Origin: Desulfonatronum sp. SC1
Lineage (GTDB): Bacteria; Desulfobacterota; Desulfovibrionia; Desulfovibrionales; Desulfonatronaceae
NCBI RefSeq assembly: GCF_003046795.1
Contig: NZ_PZKN01000017.1
Coordinates: 29,435-93,434 of the forward strand
DNA length: 64,000 nucleotides
Direction: 5' to 3'
The position numbers and the translations under genes were made by a program. Within the stretch, counting starts at the first letter, position 1, and every line of letters starts with the position of its first letter. Below the pieces are notes generated by a model, which made no database searches, was not told where the DNA came from, and worked only from the letters and a program-made list of their open reading frames with translations. Shown piece after piece: positions 8,358 to 18,734 of the stretch.

Positions 8358-10048
8358 GTAAACTGCTCCTTGCGCAGCGTGTCCGTGACGGTCAGCTGCG
8401 TGTAGGCGTTGATGGCGGCGTAATTGCCCAGAAAAACGTCCAGAACCGAACCGAACAGGTGCATGTCCCCCTCGCCGGTGAAGCCCTGGCGGTCCAATTG
8501 GACCCGGATGTCCTGCCCGCGCAGCAGATAGCCCTGGACAAACCGATCCGCGGCTCGCAGGTCCATGCCCACGATGCCTTCCACCCGTTGGGCGTTGGCC
8601 AGGACCGTGGCCCGGTCCCTGGTCTCCGTGAAGATGTACAGCTTGAGCACGGAGCGCAGATTCTCCGGCGTGGCCACGGACAGGTAGTTCAAAAACAAAT
8701 GGGAGAGCAGCCGCCAGAGCAGGTTCTTGCCCAGGGGCGGCTGAACCGGGGCCGTGGGCGAGCGAATATTGGCGAAATCGGCCAGCTCGGAGGACGACTC
8801 CGTGGGCATGCGCACGTCGCCCATGCGCAGGGTTTCCGGCAGGGAGGCGTTGGTGCACAGGATGTCCAGAGACAGGGTCTCCAGGCTGGGCTCCTTGTTC
8901 CCTCCGGGATAGGCCACGGAGAGGTGCAGTTCGGCCTTGCCGTCCAGGGGCGACAAGCGGTGATGCACTGCGTAAACCGGAGTGGCCTCCACCTGCGGGT
9001 TGAACAATTCAAAGGGCAGGTATTCCCGTTCCTGCACCGTGCCCTGGACGAAACCGATAACCTTGTTCACTGCGTAAATCTGGTAGTGGCGGGGATTTTC
9101 CCCCCCTGCCCGGATGGGATAGTCCGCTCTTTTGTGGTCCAGGAGGATCGGGTCGGCCTGGTGCGGAAACAGGTTCAGGGCCGGGGTGACGAAAAGTTGA
9201 AAATGTTCGGCCCGCATGGCCGGCAGGTCCGGAGGCAGATCGGCGAAGTCAAACTCCAGGGAAAAGCCGGTACCCGAGCCCCGGTTGTGCCATCGGTCCA
9301 GGCCGTTGACGTCAAAAAACAGAAATTTTTCCGGCAAGACGAAATATTCCTGCAGGATGCGGTAGCCGGGGAAGGATCTGGCCGGAAAGGGAATCAGGGA
9401 ATCGTCCTCGCCAAAGCCCACCGGGGTCACGGCCTTGGCACCCAGGGGGACCACCTTGCCGTCCGCGGCCACCAGCCGGACATCGCGCAGCCGGGTGAAC
9501 AACAGCCAATTCCGGCGGGAGGCTTCGGTGTACACCCCGGCCAAGTGGAATCGCAGGGAGTTCGGAGTGAAGGAGGCCGCGTCCAGACCGGTCAGGGACA
9601 GGTCGATGCGCAACCTGCCGTGTCCGCCGGGCGCGGAAAACGATACCGAGGTCACGGACATGGGAAAAAGCCGGACGTCGTAGCTGGTGGTGAAGGTGCA
9701 ACGGGTGCCCTCGGATTCTACGGAGTCGATGGCCGTGCCTTTTTTGATCACGATGATTTCACGCAGGCTGCGCTTGGGCGTGAAGCGGATCAGGGTGGCC
9801 GAGGGAATGGGGCGCAGATAGTGGGGAAAGATGAGCTGAATCAGCCCATGGACGATCTCCGGAAAATCATCGTCCAGCTTTTCATAGATCAGTCCGGACA
9901 GAAAAGCCGTGCCTTCCAGCAGACGCTCCGCGTCCGGGTCCGCGGACTGGCCGGTGAGCATGGGCGCCAGGGCCGGATGGGCCTTGGCGAACTCCGCGGC
10001 CAGATCGCGCAGGTTGGACAGTTCTCGCTGGTAGTACTTCTCGATCAC
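8321..10048 (-). CDS. tssF: TssF, T6SS baseplate protein
   Basis: The 575-aa product begins with the family signature (YYQRELSNLRDLAAEFAKAHP) and continues DPDAERLLEGTAFLSGLI, then HYLRPIPS, all characteristic of TssF (VasA/ImpG). TssF forms the arms of the baseplate wedge around the VgrG spike. Length is normal (about 590 aa). It begins five bases after the tssE stop and overlaps tssG, so the baseplate genes tssE, F and G are one tightly packed unit. Confidence 0.96.
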   Translation of the reverse strand: MIEKYYQRELSNLRDLAAEFAKAHPALAPMLTGQSADPDAERLLEGTAFLSGLIYEKLDDDFPEIVHGLIQLIFPHYLRPIPSATLIRFTPKRSLREIIVIKKGTAIDSVESEGTRCTFTTSYDVRLFPMSVTSVSFSAPGGHGRLRIDLSLTGLDAASFTPNSLRFHLAGVYTEASRRNWLLFTRLRDVRLVAADGKVVPLGAKAVTPVGFGEDDSLIPFPARSFPGYRILQEYFVLPEKFLFFDVNGLDRWHNRGSGTGFSLEFDFADLPPDLPAMRAEHFQLFVTPALNLFPHQADPILLDHKRADYPIRAGGENPRHYQIYAVNKVIGFVQGTVQEREYLPFELFNPQVEATPVYAVHHRLSPLDGKAELHLSVAYPGGNKEPSLETLSLDILCTNASLPETLRMGDVRMPTESSSELADFANIRSPTAPVQPPLGKNLLWRLLSHLFLNYLSVATPENLRSVLKLYIFTETRDRATVLANAQRVEGIVGMDLRAADRFVQGYLLRGQDIRVQLDRQGFTGEGDMHLFGSVLDVFLGNYAAINAYTQLTVTDTLRKEQFTWPIRLGDRVLL

Positions 10049-10053
10049 CCGGG

Positions 10054-10470
10054 CTACTCCAGTACGGTGATGTGGCCATCGGGATTGAGCACGGTCTCGA
10101 AAACCACGGGCATTTCCCGGCCTTCCACCCGGACCCTGGCCAAGAGCTTAAAGGCGATCATGAACGGCTTGTCCGGCCGAGGTTCAAAGTGGACCTTCAC
10201 GCCCACCAGACGCGGTTCGTATTTGGTGATGACCTTGCTGATGGCGTCCTCGATTTCCGGCAGCGAATCCGTGCCAAAGGAGCTGGCGATGCTGGAGAAA
10301 TCCGGCACGCCGTAATCATCCGCAATAGGCGCGCTGCCCTGTCGCGTGTTCAAAATCTTGCCCAGATGATTCAAAACCGAGGAAATGGCGATCTTCGGGT
10401 CCGTCTCCCCGCGCCAGTCCGGATCCGCTTCAATGGCCCGCAACCTCTCCAACAAGCGCTTTTCCCGCAT
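10054..10470 (-). CDS. tssE: TssE, gp25-like T6SS baseplate protein
   Basis: This 138-aa protein is the small phage gp25-like baseplate subunit that starts sheath assembly. The conserved region YGVPDFSS and the EIEDAISKVITKYEPRL segment, which holds the gp25 core, are clear. The ending (FETVLNPDGHITVLE) is also typical. It follows a long hairpin separating it from hcp upstream and precedes tssF by five bases. Confidence 0.94.
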   Translation of the reverse strand: MREKRLLERLRAIEADPDWRGETDPKIAISSVLNHLGKILNTRQGSAPIADDYGVPDFSSIASSFGTDSLPEIEDAISKVITKYEPRLVGVKVHFEPRPDKPFMIAFKLLARVRVEGREMPVVFETVLNPDGHITVLE

Positions 10471-10489
10471 GGATTAGGGTCCCTCAAGT

Positions 10490-10540
10490 ATCGATCACAC
10501 TCCGAAGGACGACTGTTCTTCGTCCTTCGGAGTGATCGAT
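10490..10540 (-). terminator. Long stem-loop between hcp and tssE (attenuator or mRNA-processing stem)
   Basis: A near-perfect inverted repeat: 10520-10540 pairs over 21 bp with 10490-10512, which carries a two-base bulge. The loop is seven bases. It lies between the hcp stop and the tssE start on the transcribed strand. No T-run follows, so it is not a classic intrinsic terminator. A stem here would suit partial termination or protection of the hcp message, since Hcp is needed in many more copies than TssE. That role is inferred. Confidence 0.7.
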
Positions 10541-10550
10541 TCGGAGCGGA

Positions 10551-11030
10551 TTACTTCTTCCAGTCATCCGTGTATTCGATGTTGCCATCGTTGAAGGTCC
10601 AGGTGATCTTGGAGTAGGTCATGGCGACCTCTTCCATGTCATGATAGGGCTTGTTGTCCGCAAGGAAGGTCATTGGAGTGTACTCGCGCATGCTGACGAT
10701 GATCGCGTTTTCCATCTTCACTGTGTAGTACTTTTCCTCGGTTCCGTCGTCCTTGATCCGGTAATAGTCCAGGGTCACCTCGCACTGTTCGCCGGTGCAG
10801 CAGGCCTTGAACAGCTTGGGCGAGGCCGGGTCCTTGTGCTTGGTGATGGAAAAAGGATGGTGAATGCGCTGCCCGGTGGGCAGGCCGGTATGGGTGTCCT
10901 TGGGAATCTCTACCACGTGATCCGAGGCGTAGACCAGAACCTTGTCCTTCTTGTCGCCACCCTGGGCGCAGTCGCCCTTGATGTCGCCCTGGGAGTTGCC
11001 TTTTACCGCCATGTACGCCGTCATTGCCAT
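10551..11030 (-). CDS. hcp: Hcp, T6SS inner-tube protein
   Basis: The 159-aa protein is a standard-length Hcp (TssD), whose hexamers stack to form the tube expelled by the sheath. Family features include the N-terminal AYMAVKG, a central HHPFSITKHKDPASPKLFKA stretch, CEVTLDYYR and the ending ITWTFNDGNIEYTDDW. It follows tssC by about 36 bases and is separated from tssE by the 21-bp stem-loop. No C-terminal toxin extension is present. Confidence 0.97.
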   Translation of the reverse strand: MAMTAYMAVKGNSQGDIKGDCAQGGDKKDKVLVYASDHVVEIPKDTHTGLPTGQRIHHPFSITKHKDPASPKLFKACCTGEQCEVTLDYYRIKDDGTEEKYYTVKMENAIIVSMREYTPMTFLADNKPYHDMEEVAMTYSKITWTFNDGNIEYTDDWKK

Positions 11031-11066
11031 TTTCGAACCCTCCGTTGGATGTGGTTTTTCGAAGAA

Positions 11067-12548
11067 TTATTCTTTGTCCAGTTTGCCGACCAGTGAAAGG
11101 GTAAAGCTGGCGCCCATATACTTGAAGTGGGGTCTGGCCTTCAGGCTGACCGAATACCAGCCAGGATCCCCGGCCACGTCGTGGACCTCGATCTGCGCCA
11201 TGCGCAGGGGCCGCTTGCTGCGGGTGGTGGGGTCCGGGTTGTCCATTTCCGTGACATACTGGCTGATCCACTTGTTCAGTTCGCGCTCCAGGTCCACTCT
11301 CTCCTTCCAGGTGCCGATGTTTTCCCGCTGGATGACCTTGATGTAATGGGCCAGACGGTTCATGACCATCATGTACGGCAACTGGGTGGACAGCCTGAAG
11401 TTCAGCTCCGCGGCCTTGCCTTCCGGGGTGTCCGGGAAAATTTTCGGAGCCTGGGCCGAGTTGGCCGAGAAGAAGGCCGCGTTGTCCGATCCCTTGCGCA
11501 TGGTCAGGGCGATGAAGCCTTCCTCGGCCAGTTCGTATTCCCGGCGCTCGGAGATCAGTACCTGGGTCGGAATCTTGGTTTGGGTCTGGCCCATGGCCTC
11601 GAACTGGTACAGCGGCAGATTGTCCACTTCCCCGCCGCCCTGGGGGCCGATGATGTTGGCGCACCAACGATACTTGGCGAAGCTGTCCGTCAGCCGGGAG
11701 GCGAAGGCGAAGGCCGTGTTCCCCCAGCAGAAATCGTCGTTGTGCTGGGCCTCTTCCCGGAAGGAGAAGCTCTTGGCCGGGACCGTGGTGGGCGAATAGG
11801 GCAACCGGAGCAAAAATTTGGGCAGGGTCAGGCCCACGTAACGGGCGTCCTCGGTCTCCCGGAACGACCGCCACTTGGTGTACTGTGGCATGTCGAAGAT
11901 GGAATGCAGATCCTTCAGGTTGGGGAGCTGTTCCCAGGTGTCGATGCCGAAGAAATCCTTGCCCGCCGCGGCGATGAACGGGGCATGGGCCATGGCCGAA
12001 ACCGAGGCCACGTACTGCAACAGCGAGACGTCCTGAGGGCCAGGGCCAAAATCGTAGTTGGCCACCATGGCCCCGATGGGCTTGCCGCCGAACTGGCCGT
12101 ACTCCGCTGTGTAGACCTGCTTGTACAGTCCGGACTTGACCACTTCCGGGGCGTCTTCGAAGTCTGAAAGCAGGTCTTCCTTGGAGACGTTGATGAATTC
12201 CACCTTGATGTTCTGTCGGAAATCCGTTCGATCCACCAAAAACTTCAGGGAACGCCAGGAGCTTTCCAACTGCTGGAACTGCTTGTCGTGCATTACCGTA
12301 TTGACCTGGGCCGAGAGCTTCTGGTCGATTTCGGAGATCATGTCGTCCACCAGCGCACCGGATATCTTGGCGTCGGTATTGCGCTCCACGATCTGCTTCA
12401 AAAAGGCCTGCAAGCCGGCCTTGGTCATGGAATAGCCTTCATCCGAAGGCTTGACCTTGGAGGCCTCAACGATTTCATCCAGGAGGCTGCCCCCCTCGGA
12501 GGCTTGGGCTCCGGCGGCTTCCTGGGCTTGAACCTGTTCATCTGCCAT
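11067..12548 (-). CDS. tssC: TssC, large T6SS sheath subunit
   Basis: The 493-aa protein is the large contractile sheath subunit (VipB/ImpD family). Recognisable segments are LESSWRSLKFLVDR, YDFGPGPQDVSLLQY, FIAAAGKDFFG, ARYVGLTLPKFLLRLPY, CWGNTAFAF and, near the end, NRLAHYIKVIQRE followed by ELNKWISQYV. The first 30 residues are Ala/Glu/Gln-rich, and the nearby helix is the expected ClpV contact. It is preceded by tssB with a 12-base gap; the pair forms the sheath heterodimer. Confidence 0.97.
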   Translation of the reverse strand: MADEQVQAQEAAGAQASEGGSLLDEIVEASKVKPSDEGYSMTKAGLQAFLKQIVERNTDAKISGALVDDMISEIDQKLSAQVNTVMHDKQFQQLESSWRSLKFLVDRTDFRQNIKVEFINVSKEDLLSDFEDAPEVVKSGLYKQVYTAEYGQFGGKPIGAMVANYDFGPGPQDVSLLQYVASVSAMAHAPFIAAAGKDFFGIDTWEQLPNLKDLHSIFDMPQYTKWRSFRETEDARYVGLTLPKFLLRLPYSPTTVPAKSFSFREEAQHNDDFCWGNTAFAFASRLTDSFAKYRWCANIIGPQGGGEVDNLPLYQFEAMGQTQTKIPTQVLISERREYELAEEGFIALTMRKGSDNAAFFSANSAQAPKIFPDTPEGKAAELNFRLSTQLPYMMVMNRLAHYIKVIQRENIGTWKERVDLERELNKWISQYVTEMDNPDPTTRSKRPLRMAQIEVHDVAGDPGWYSVSLKARPHFKYMGASFTLSLVGKLDKE

Positions 12549-12560
12549 GATTGATCCTCC

Positions 12561-13046
12561 TTACCCTTCGATTCCCAGTTCCTTGAGCAACTTGGCCCGC
12601 GCGCCCTCGTCCTTGACCAGTTCCTGCACCTTTTTACGGAAATCCGGTACGTTGGCCAGGGGACCCTTGAGCGCCTTGAGCGCCTCGCGCAGCTCCATCA
12701 GTTTAGCCAGTTCGGGGACCTTGCGGACAATGGCGTCCGGCTCGAAGTCCTTGAGGCTGTCAAACTTGAGGTTGACGGCCATCTGGGCGTCTTCCTCGTC
12801 GGAAAGCCGGTTGGGAACGTTTACGGTCATTTCCAGCCCCTGGGCCTTGAGCACGTCGTTGAAGTTGTCCTTGTCCACGGAGACGGGATCCCGGTCCTCA
12901 ACCATCCGGTCGTCGGGACGCTGCGTGAAGTCGCCCAGAATTATCATCTTCAGCGGCAACTCCACCTCTTCCTTGGCGTCTCCCGTGGCGGGCCGATACA
13001 CGATGTTCACCCGCTCCTTGGGGGCGATGGATCCTTCCTTCGTCAT
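12561..13046 (-). CDS. tssB: TssB, small T6SS sheath subunit
   Basis: TssB (VipA/ImpC-type) forms the sheath heterodimer with TssC. The PLKMIILGDFTQRPDDR segment and VPNRLSDEED are family hallmarks. The frame is open to 13100, but GAGGAGG lies six bases before the ATG at 13046, which decides that start and gives 161 aa, the usual length. A 234-base gap separates it from tssA upstream, so tssB may have its own promoter. I could not identify a convincing one. Confidence 0.95.
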   Translation of the reverse strand: MTKEGSIAPKERVNIVYRPATGDAKEEVELPLKMIILGDFTQRPDDRMVEDRDPVSVDKDNFNDVLKAQGLEMTVNVPNRLSDEEDAQMAVNLKFDSLKDFEPDAIVRKVPELAKLMELREALKALKGPLANVPDFRKKVQELVKDEGARAKLLKELGIEG

Positions 13047-13280
13047 TGACATCCTCCTCGGTGATAATATGGCGGCCGCGTTATTGCCAAAAATATACAC
13101 TCAGCCGATTCTTGCCTGCATATTTGTATGGTATTGAATAGGAACATGGCAAGGAAAAAGTATCGACGAGTTCTTCGATTCAAGCACATTGCTCTTCAAT
13201 ATCTTGGTATATTTTTGTATTACAATTTTCGTCCCGCAAGAAGCAGCGCAACGCGCCCAGAGACGCTCCCGCTCATGGGA

Positions 13281-14924
13281 TCAAATCGCCAGATTCAGGG
13301 CCGCCGCCGGGCGGATCCGTCCGACCATCCCGGCCAATTCCCTGGCTCGCGCCAGGTTGGCCTCCCCGCCCTTGCCCAGGTACGCTCCATGGCAGGCTCG
13401 CAGCACATCCACGGTCAGCTCCGGGGCCCAGGTCGCGAGGTCTCGATTTTCCATTTCCGTCAATAGCTCCTCGGCCAGGGTCACGGCCAGGGCGAAGCGC
13501 CCGGATCGGGAAAGCATGTCCATCTGGGCCAGACGCAACTGGATTTTTGCAGGACCGTTGGGCGCGGCCCGCAGGGCCGTGGAGAGGGCGTCCAGGGCTC
13601 CGGGCTCGTCCTTTTTGGTGTACCGGGACTCGGCTTGCTCCAGGGCCCGATGCACGAATTCGTCATCCTCGGCTGCTCCACCTTGTGTGCCCGTGCCCCG
13701 AGCGCCACCGGCCAGCGTCGTAATCCATGCCTTGGTTTCGGGATCGGCAAAGGGCGTTCCATCGACAAAGGCAAGCTGTTCGAGCCCTTGAAAACGCGTC
13801 AGCAAATCCCACAACTCGCCCCGAACCACGGCCAGGGCCGGCGCGTAGTCCTCTCCCAGGCCCTCCAGAGCCTTGGCCGTCACCTGCTGCAAGTCGAACC
13901 AGAAAATGGCTCCGGGGAAGCGGCTTTCCGCGGCAAACGCGGCCTCACGGAACTTGCCCTCGGCGATCAGCTTGCGCAAAGCCGCCTTGATGTCCACGTC
14001 CGGGGCCGGAATCATGGTCTGGCCGCCCTGGTTCGGAGGCAACGTCTTTACGGCGAGCCACGCCGCTATTCTGGCTGCCTTCCAAACCCACGAGTCCGTG
14101 GGATCGGCACCGCGCCCGAGGCCGACGAAGGCGGTCGCGGCTGCTCCCAAGGCCTTGCGTGCCGATGCGACGTCCTCGGGGGGCACGGCGGAGAGGACCG
14201 GGGAGGCCGACTTAGCCGAGGATGGAGCCTGGGCTTCCGAGCGTGAAGGCGACGGTTCTGAGACCTTATCCTCTCCGTTGTCCTGAGCTTGGGTCCGGTT
14301 CTGGGCCTGGGCCTGACCCTGGTCCTGTCCCTGAGTCTGATCTGCAGGATCTTCGCCCGACTTCCCTCTCTGCTCCTCCTGAGGAGGAGACTGGACCGGA
14401 AGTCTTTTCACCGCGACGATCACATCTCTTAAAGGCGGCAAATCAGGCAGCAGCTCGCCAAGGCTCTTGTCCAGGGCCTCGACGTTTTCCAGAATGGTTC
14501 GGTGCAGTTCCGCGGGGACGGGGTCAGGCGGCAAGCCCTTCAACCAGGCCGTGGTCTTTTCCTGCCACCAGGAAAAAGCGTTTATCCGTCCCCGCAGGCG
14601 TTTTTTGGGCGGAAAGCAGTCGTCCCAAAAGGAGGCGACCATGTCCCGCAGCACCTGACTTCCGGTGCCCATGCCCTCTAGGCCGGCCTCGTGCAGCAGC
14701 CCCACGGACAAGTACACAGCGGCCAGAAGATCCTTGGATTTGGTTTCAAGGATGTTCGTCCCAAGCTCCACGACCCGCTTCCAACTCACCTCGGTCAGAT
14801 TGGTCACTGAGTTCAGCTTGTCGATTTCCCCCTGAAGCTGGTCGTACTCAAGGTCGTACCGGGCGTCTTGGCCCACGGGGCTTGCGCCGGGAATCGGCTC
14901 CCGGCCGAGAGCGTTCAGGTCCAT
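13281..14924 (-). CDS. tssA: TssA, T6SS cap/baseplate assembly protein
   Basis: The 547-aa product carries the ImpA N-terminal domain, with GREPIPGASPVGQDARYDLEY near residue 8 and a SWKRVVELGTNIL helix. The WWQEKTTAWLKGLP region near residue 120 also belongs to it. A low-complexity Gln/Asp/Ala linker (about residues 195-245) leads to a helical C-terminal part rich in Ala and Leu. TssA primes sheath assembly and caps the distal end. It is the first gene of the cluster; a GGATGGGA-type site precedes the ATG. It is transcribed divergently from the photolyase gene. Confidence 0.93.
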   Translation of the reverse strand: MDLNALGREPIPGASPVGQDARYDLEYDQLQGEIDKLNSVTNLTEVSWKRVVELGTNILETKSKDLLAAVYLSVGLLHEAGLEGMGTGSQVLRDMVASFWDDCFPPKKRLRGRINAFSWWQEKTTAWLKGLPPDPVPAELHRTILENVEALDKSLGELLPDLPPLRDVIVAVKRLPVQSPPQEEQRGKSGEDPADQTQGQDQGQAQAQNRTQAQDNGEDKVSEPSPSRSEAQAPSSAKSASPVLSAVPPEDVASARKALGAAATAFVGLGRGADPTDSWVWKAARIAAWLAVKTLPPNQGGQTMIPAPDVDIKAALRKLIAEGKFREAAFAAESRFPGAIFWFDLQQVTAKALEGLGEDYAPALAVVRGELWDLLTRFQGLEQLAFVDGTPFADPETKAWITTLAGGARGTGTQGGAAEDDEFVHRALEQAESRYTKKDEPGALDALSTALRAAPNGPAKIQLRLAQMDMLSRSGRFALAVTLAEELLTEMENRDLATWAPELTVDVLRACHGAYLGKGGEANLARARELAGMVGRIRPAAALNLAI

Positions 14925-15154
14925 GAAATTCCCATCCTTCGACGTCTATTATTGTTTGTCTGTCACTGTCTGGCTGATGACCAAGAGATCGCGCATCGAC
15001 GCCGACCGTCGACATCACATTGCAAAACCTCTACATCTGAATGACGGAGTTTGCCAACCATCTCGTGGAAGGTGCCGCTACAACCATATTCCAAAAGCAG
15101 ACCATTCCAGCGCACCAAGTCGCTCCTGCAAGCCCCTCCCTGAACCCCTACCAC

Positions 15155-16525
<1,371 letters not shown>

Positions 16526-16572
16526 AAAACCATCGCGGCCATTCCGTCACGACAAACCTCGAGGATTCGACC

Positions 16573-17412
16573 ATGCCCCGTTGGCTCAATCTACTCAAAT
16601 CCATCAAGTCCCTGATCGCCTCGCCCGGCGACGTCCGGATCACCTCCATTGACGCCGACCAAGCCCGGAGTCTGCTGGACGCCGAACCGGAGATCCAGAT
16701 CGTGGACGTCCGGCAGCCCAAGGAATACCGCCGAGGCCATCTTCCCGGAGCACGATTGCTGCCCGTGGCCGATCTGGACGAAAAACTCGATGAACTGGCC
16801 AAGGACAAGCCGGTTCTGGTCTACTGCGCCATCGGCGGCCGAAGCAAAGTCGCGGCCCACATGCTGGCCGGAAGAGGCTTCGAACGGGTCCTGAACCTCA
16901 GCGGCGGCTTCAAAGCCTGGAATGGCTGGACCGGTTTCGGGGATTACGAGTTGGGGTTGGAACACTTCTCGCCGCCCATGTCCCTGGAACGAACCCTGAA
17001 CGTCGCCTACCTCATGGAAGCGGCCTTGGAAGCGTTCTATCGGGACATGACCGGTAAAGTGGCCGACCCGGAGGCCGCCCGACTTTTCCAGACCCTGGCT
17101 GATGTGGAAGTGAAGCACAAAGCCGCCGTGGCCAGGCGGATGGAGGATGCCGACGTCCCGAAGGACGTTGGCGGCGAGGCCGTTCCCGAGGGGGGCATGC
17201 CTCTGGAGGAGCACATGCGTCGCATGGGCGTGGACCTGACCAGCGTCGAGGACATCGTGGATTTTGCCATGGCCGTGGAGGCCCAGGCCTTGGATCTTTA
17301 CTCTCGCGCCGCTTTCCAGGCTCAGGGCGATGTTAGATCCTTTCTGGAAACCATGGCCGTCGAGGAAAAAACGCACCTGCGGCACCTAGGTGAACTGCTG
17401 GATCGTCCGTAA
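16573..17412 (+). CDS. Rhodanese-ferritin-like (rubrerythrin-type) fusion protein
   Basis: Residues 20-115 form a rhodanese domain: IQIVDVRQPKEYRRGHLPGA, then the active-site loop CAIGGRS with the persulfide Cys, and LSGGFKAW. Residues 135-279 form a four-helix ferritin/rubrerythrin-like domain. Candidate metal ligands are in EAALEAFYRDM, DVEVKHKA, AVEAQALDLY and VEEKTHLRHL, giving the E...ExxH-type pattern. Rhodaneses move sulfane sulfur; rubrerythrin-like diiron sites reduce peroxide or bind metal. Together this suggests sulfur or redox stress defence in an anaerobe, by inference. GAGGA lies eight bases before the ATG. The next gene begins 42 bases later and is probably co-transcribed. Confidence 0.85.
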   Translation: MPRWLNLLKSIKSLIASPGDVRITSIDADQARSLLDAEPEIQIVDVRQPKEYRRGHLPGARLLPVADLDEKLDELAKDKPVLVYCAIGGRSKVAAHMLAGRGFERVLNLSGGFKAWNGWTGFGDYELGLEHFSPPMSLERTLNVAYLMEAALEAFYRDMTGKVADPEAARLFQTLADVEVKHKAAVARRMEDADVPKDVGGEAVPEGGMPLEEHMRRMGVDLTSVEDIVDFAMAVEAQALDLYSRAAFQAQGDVRSFLETMAVEEKTHLRHLGELLDRP

Positions 17413-17454
17413 CGGTTTTCGAAGTCAATCCGCAACAGGGAGCAACGTCAAGCC

Positions 17455-18627
17455 ATGCCCAGACTTCTCCTGGCCGGAGCCGGCCATGCGCACATGGCCG
17501 TAATGGCGGCCATTCCGGAGTTGGTGGCCAAAGGCCATCACGTAACCGCCATCGGTCCCGGAGAACGCCACTATTATTCCGGCATGGGACCGGGCATGCT
17601 CGGGGGGACCTACCAGCCGGAGGAAATCAGCTTTCCGGTGCGTGACATGGTGGAGAGTCGAGGCGGAGTCTTTATCCAAGACACGGTTGCGGCCATTGAC
17701 CCGGCCCGCCATGTAGTGATTTTGAAATCCGGCCACGAAGAGCCCTACGACGTGTTGAGCTGCAACCTGGGCAGCTTCGTCCCTCGGGACCTGACAACCA
17801 AAGACAGTGCTGGGGTGACGGATCGGTTGAATTGGCAAGAGGGAGACGATACGTCACGGCCAGTTTTTCCGGCCAAACCCATTGAGCAGCTATGGCAAGC
17901 CCGCCGGCACATCCTTGGTCTGGCCCGCGACCGTCCGGTCCGGGTGGGAGTGTGCGGCGGTGGTCCGGCGGCCCTGGAAATCGCCGGCAACGCCTGGGCC
18001 GCGGGCAGGGAAAACGGGGGTAAAGGTTGCGTGGTTCAACTGTTTGTCGGCGGCAGATTACTCAGGACCATGCCGGAAAAAGTCCGTCGCCTGGCCAAAA
18101 AAGCCCTGCGCAAACGGGGGATCGAGGTCATAGAGGGGAGCTACGTGCGGTCCGTGCAATCCGAGGTAGTTCTCCTGGAAAACGAACAGCGGCATGCTCA
18201 GGACGTGGTCTTTTTGGCCTTGGGGGTCCGGCCGTCGCCGGTCTTCCGGGCTTCCGGCCTGGAGGTGAGCGAGGACGGCGGACTGTTGGTCGATCAATGC
18301 CTGCAAAGCCTTTCCCACCCGGACATTTTCGGTGGAGGCGACTGCATCACCTTCGCGCCCAGGCCGCTGGACAAGGTGGGCGTCTATGCCGTGCGTCAGA
18401 ATCCCGTGCTGCTGCACAACCTCCAGGCCCAACTGGAGGGTCGTTCTCTCAAAGCCTTTGATCCGGGCGGGACGTACCTGTTGATCTTCAACATCGGAGG
18501 AGGACAGGGCATTCTGCATAAAAGCGGCGTCGCCTTCGGCGGGCGTACGGCTTTTTGGATCAAGGACTATATCGACCGTAAATTCATCAAGAAATATCTC
18601 CCAAACGTCCCCTCCGGAACCAACTGA
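17455..18627 (+). CDS. FAD-dependent pyridine nucleotide-disulfide oxidoreductase (NDH-2/SQR-like)
   Basis: The 390-aa protein has an N-terminal dinucleotide fold with GAGHAHMAVM, a variant seen in the oxidoreductase domain sometimes joined to selenide water dikinase. It continues YYSGMGPGMLGGTYQ. A second nucleotide-binding motif, VGVCGGGPAALE (about residue 165), should bind NAD(P)H. A C-terminal FAD motif appears in DIFGGGDC. It resembles type II NADH dehydrogenases and sulfide:quinone reductases. I see no clear CxxxxC redox pair. It follows the rhodanese fusion and ends at a strong terminator, so the two may act together in sulfur or redox chemistry; substrate is unknown. Confidence 0.85.
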   Translation: MPRLLLAGAGHAHMAVMAAIPELVAKGHHVTAIGPGERHYYSGMGPGMLGGTYQPEEISFPVRDMVESRGGVFIQDTVAAIDPARHVVILKSGHEEPYDVLSCNLGSFVPRDLTTKDSAGVTDRLNWQEGDDTSRPVFPAKPIEQLWQARRHILGLARDRPVRVGVCGGGPAALEIAGNAWAAGRENGGKGCVVQLFVGGRLLRTMPEKVRRLAKKALRKRGIEVIEGSYVRSVQSEVVLLENEQRHAQDVVFLALGVRPSPVFRASGLEVSEDGGLLVDQCLQSLSHPDIFGGGDCITFAPRPLDKVGVYAVRQNPVLLHNLQAQLEGRSLKAFDPGGTYLLIFNIGGGQGILHKSGVAFGGRTAFWIKDYIDRKFIKKYLPNVPSGTN

Positions 18628-18647
18628 AATAATCAACGTCGCAAAAA

Positions 18648-18697
18648 AAACGGCCCGGCAACGTGTTCAACACGCCGCCGGGCCGTTTCGTTTTTTT
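18648..18697 (+). terminator. Intrinsic terminator, probably bidirectional
   Basis: A 12-bp perfect stem (18648-18659 with 18677-18688) contains a small inner CGTG/CACG stem and is followed by a run of seven T (18691-18697). A run of eight A precedes it, so the same hairpin can also end transcripts coming leftward, although the gene on the right (amidase) ends at 18735 and reads toward it. Both converging genes are served. Confidence 0.92.
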
Positions 18698-18734
18698 AGG
18701 AAAGCAGAAGCGGGTTTGGCAAACGTTGCGCGAA

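Noticed and set aside
8358..8858. Extended tssG start inside tssF
   Set aside because: The upstream frame lies within tssF and lacks TssG-like residues; the later ATG gives the family length.
13047..13280. Sigma-54 or other specific promoter upstream of tssB
   Set aside because: No GG-N10-GC element or good sigma-70 boxes could be identified, although a separate promoter is plausible given the gap.
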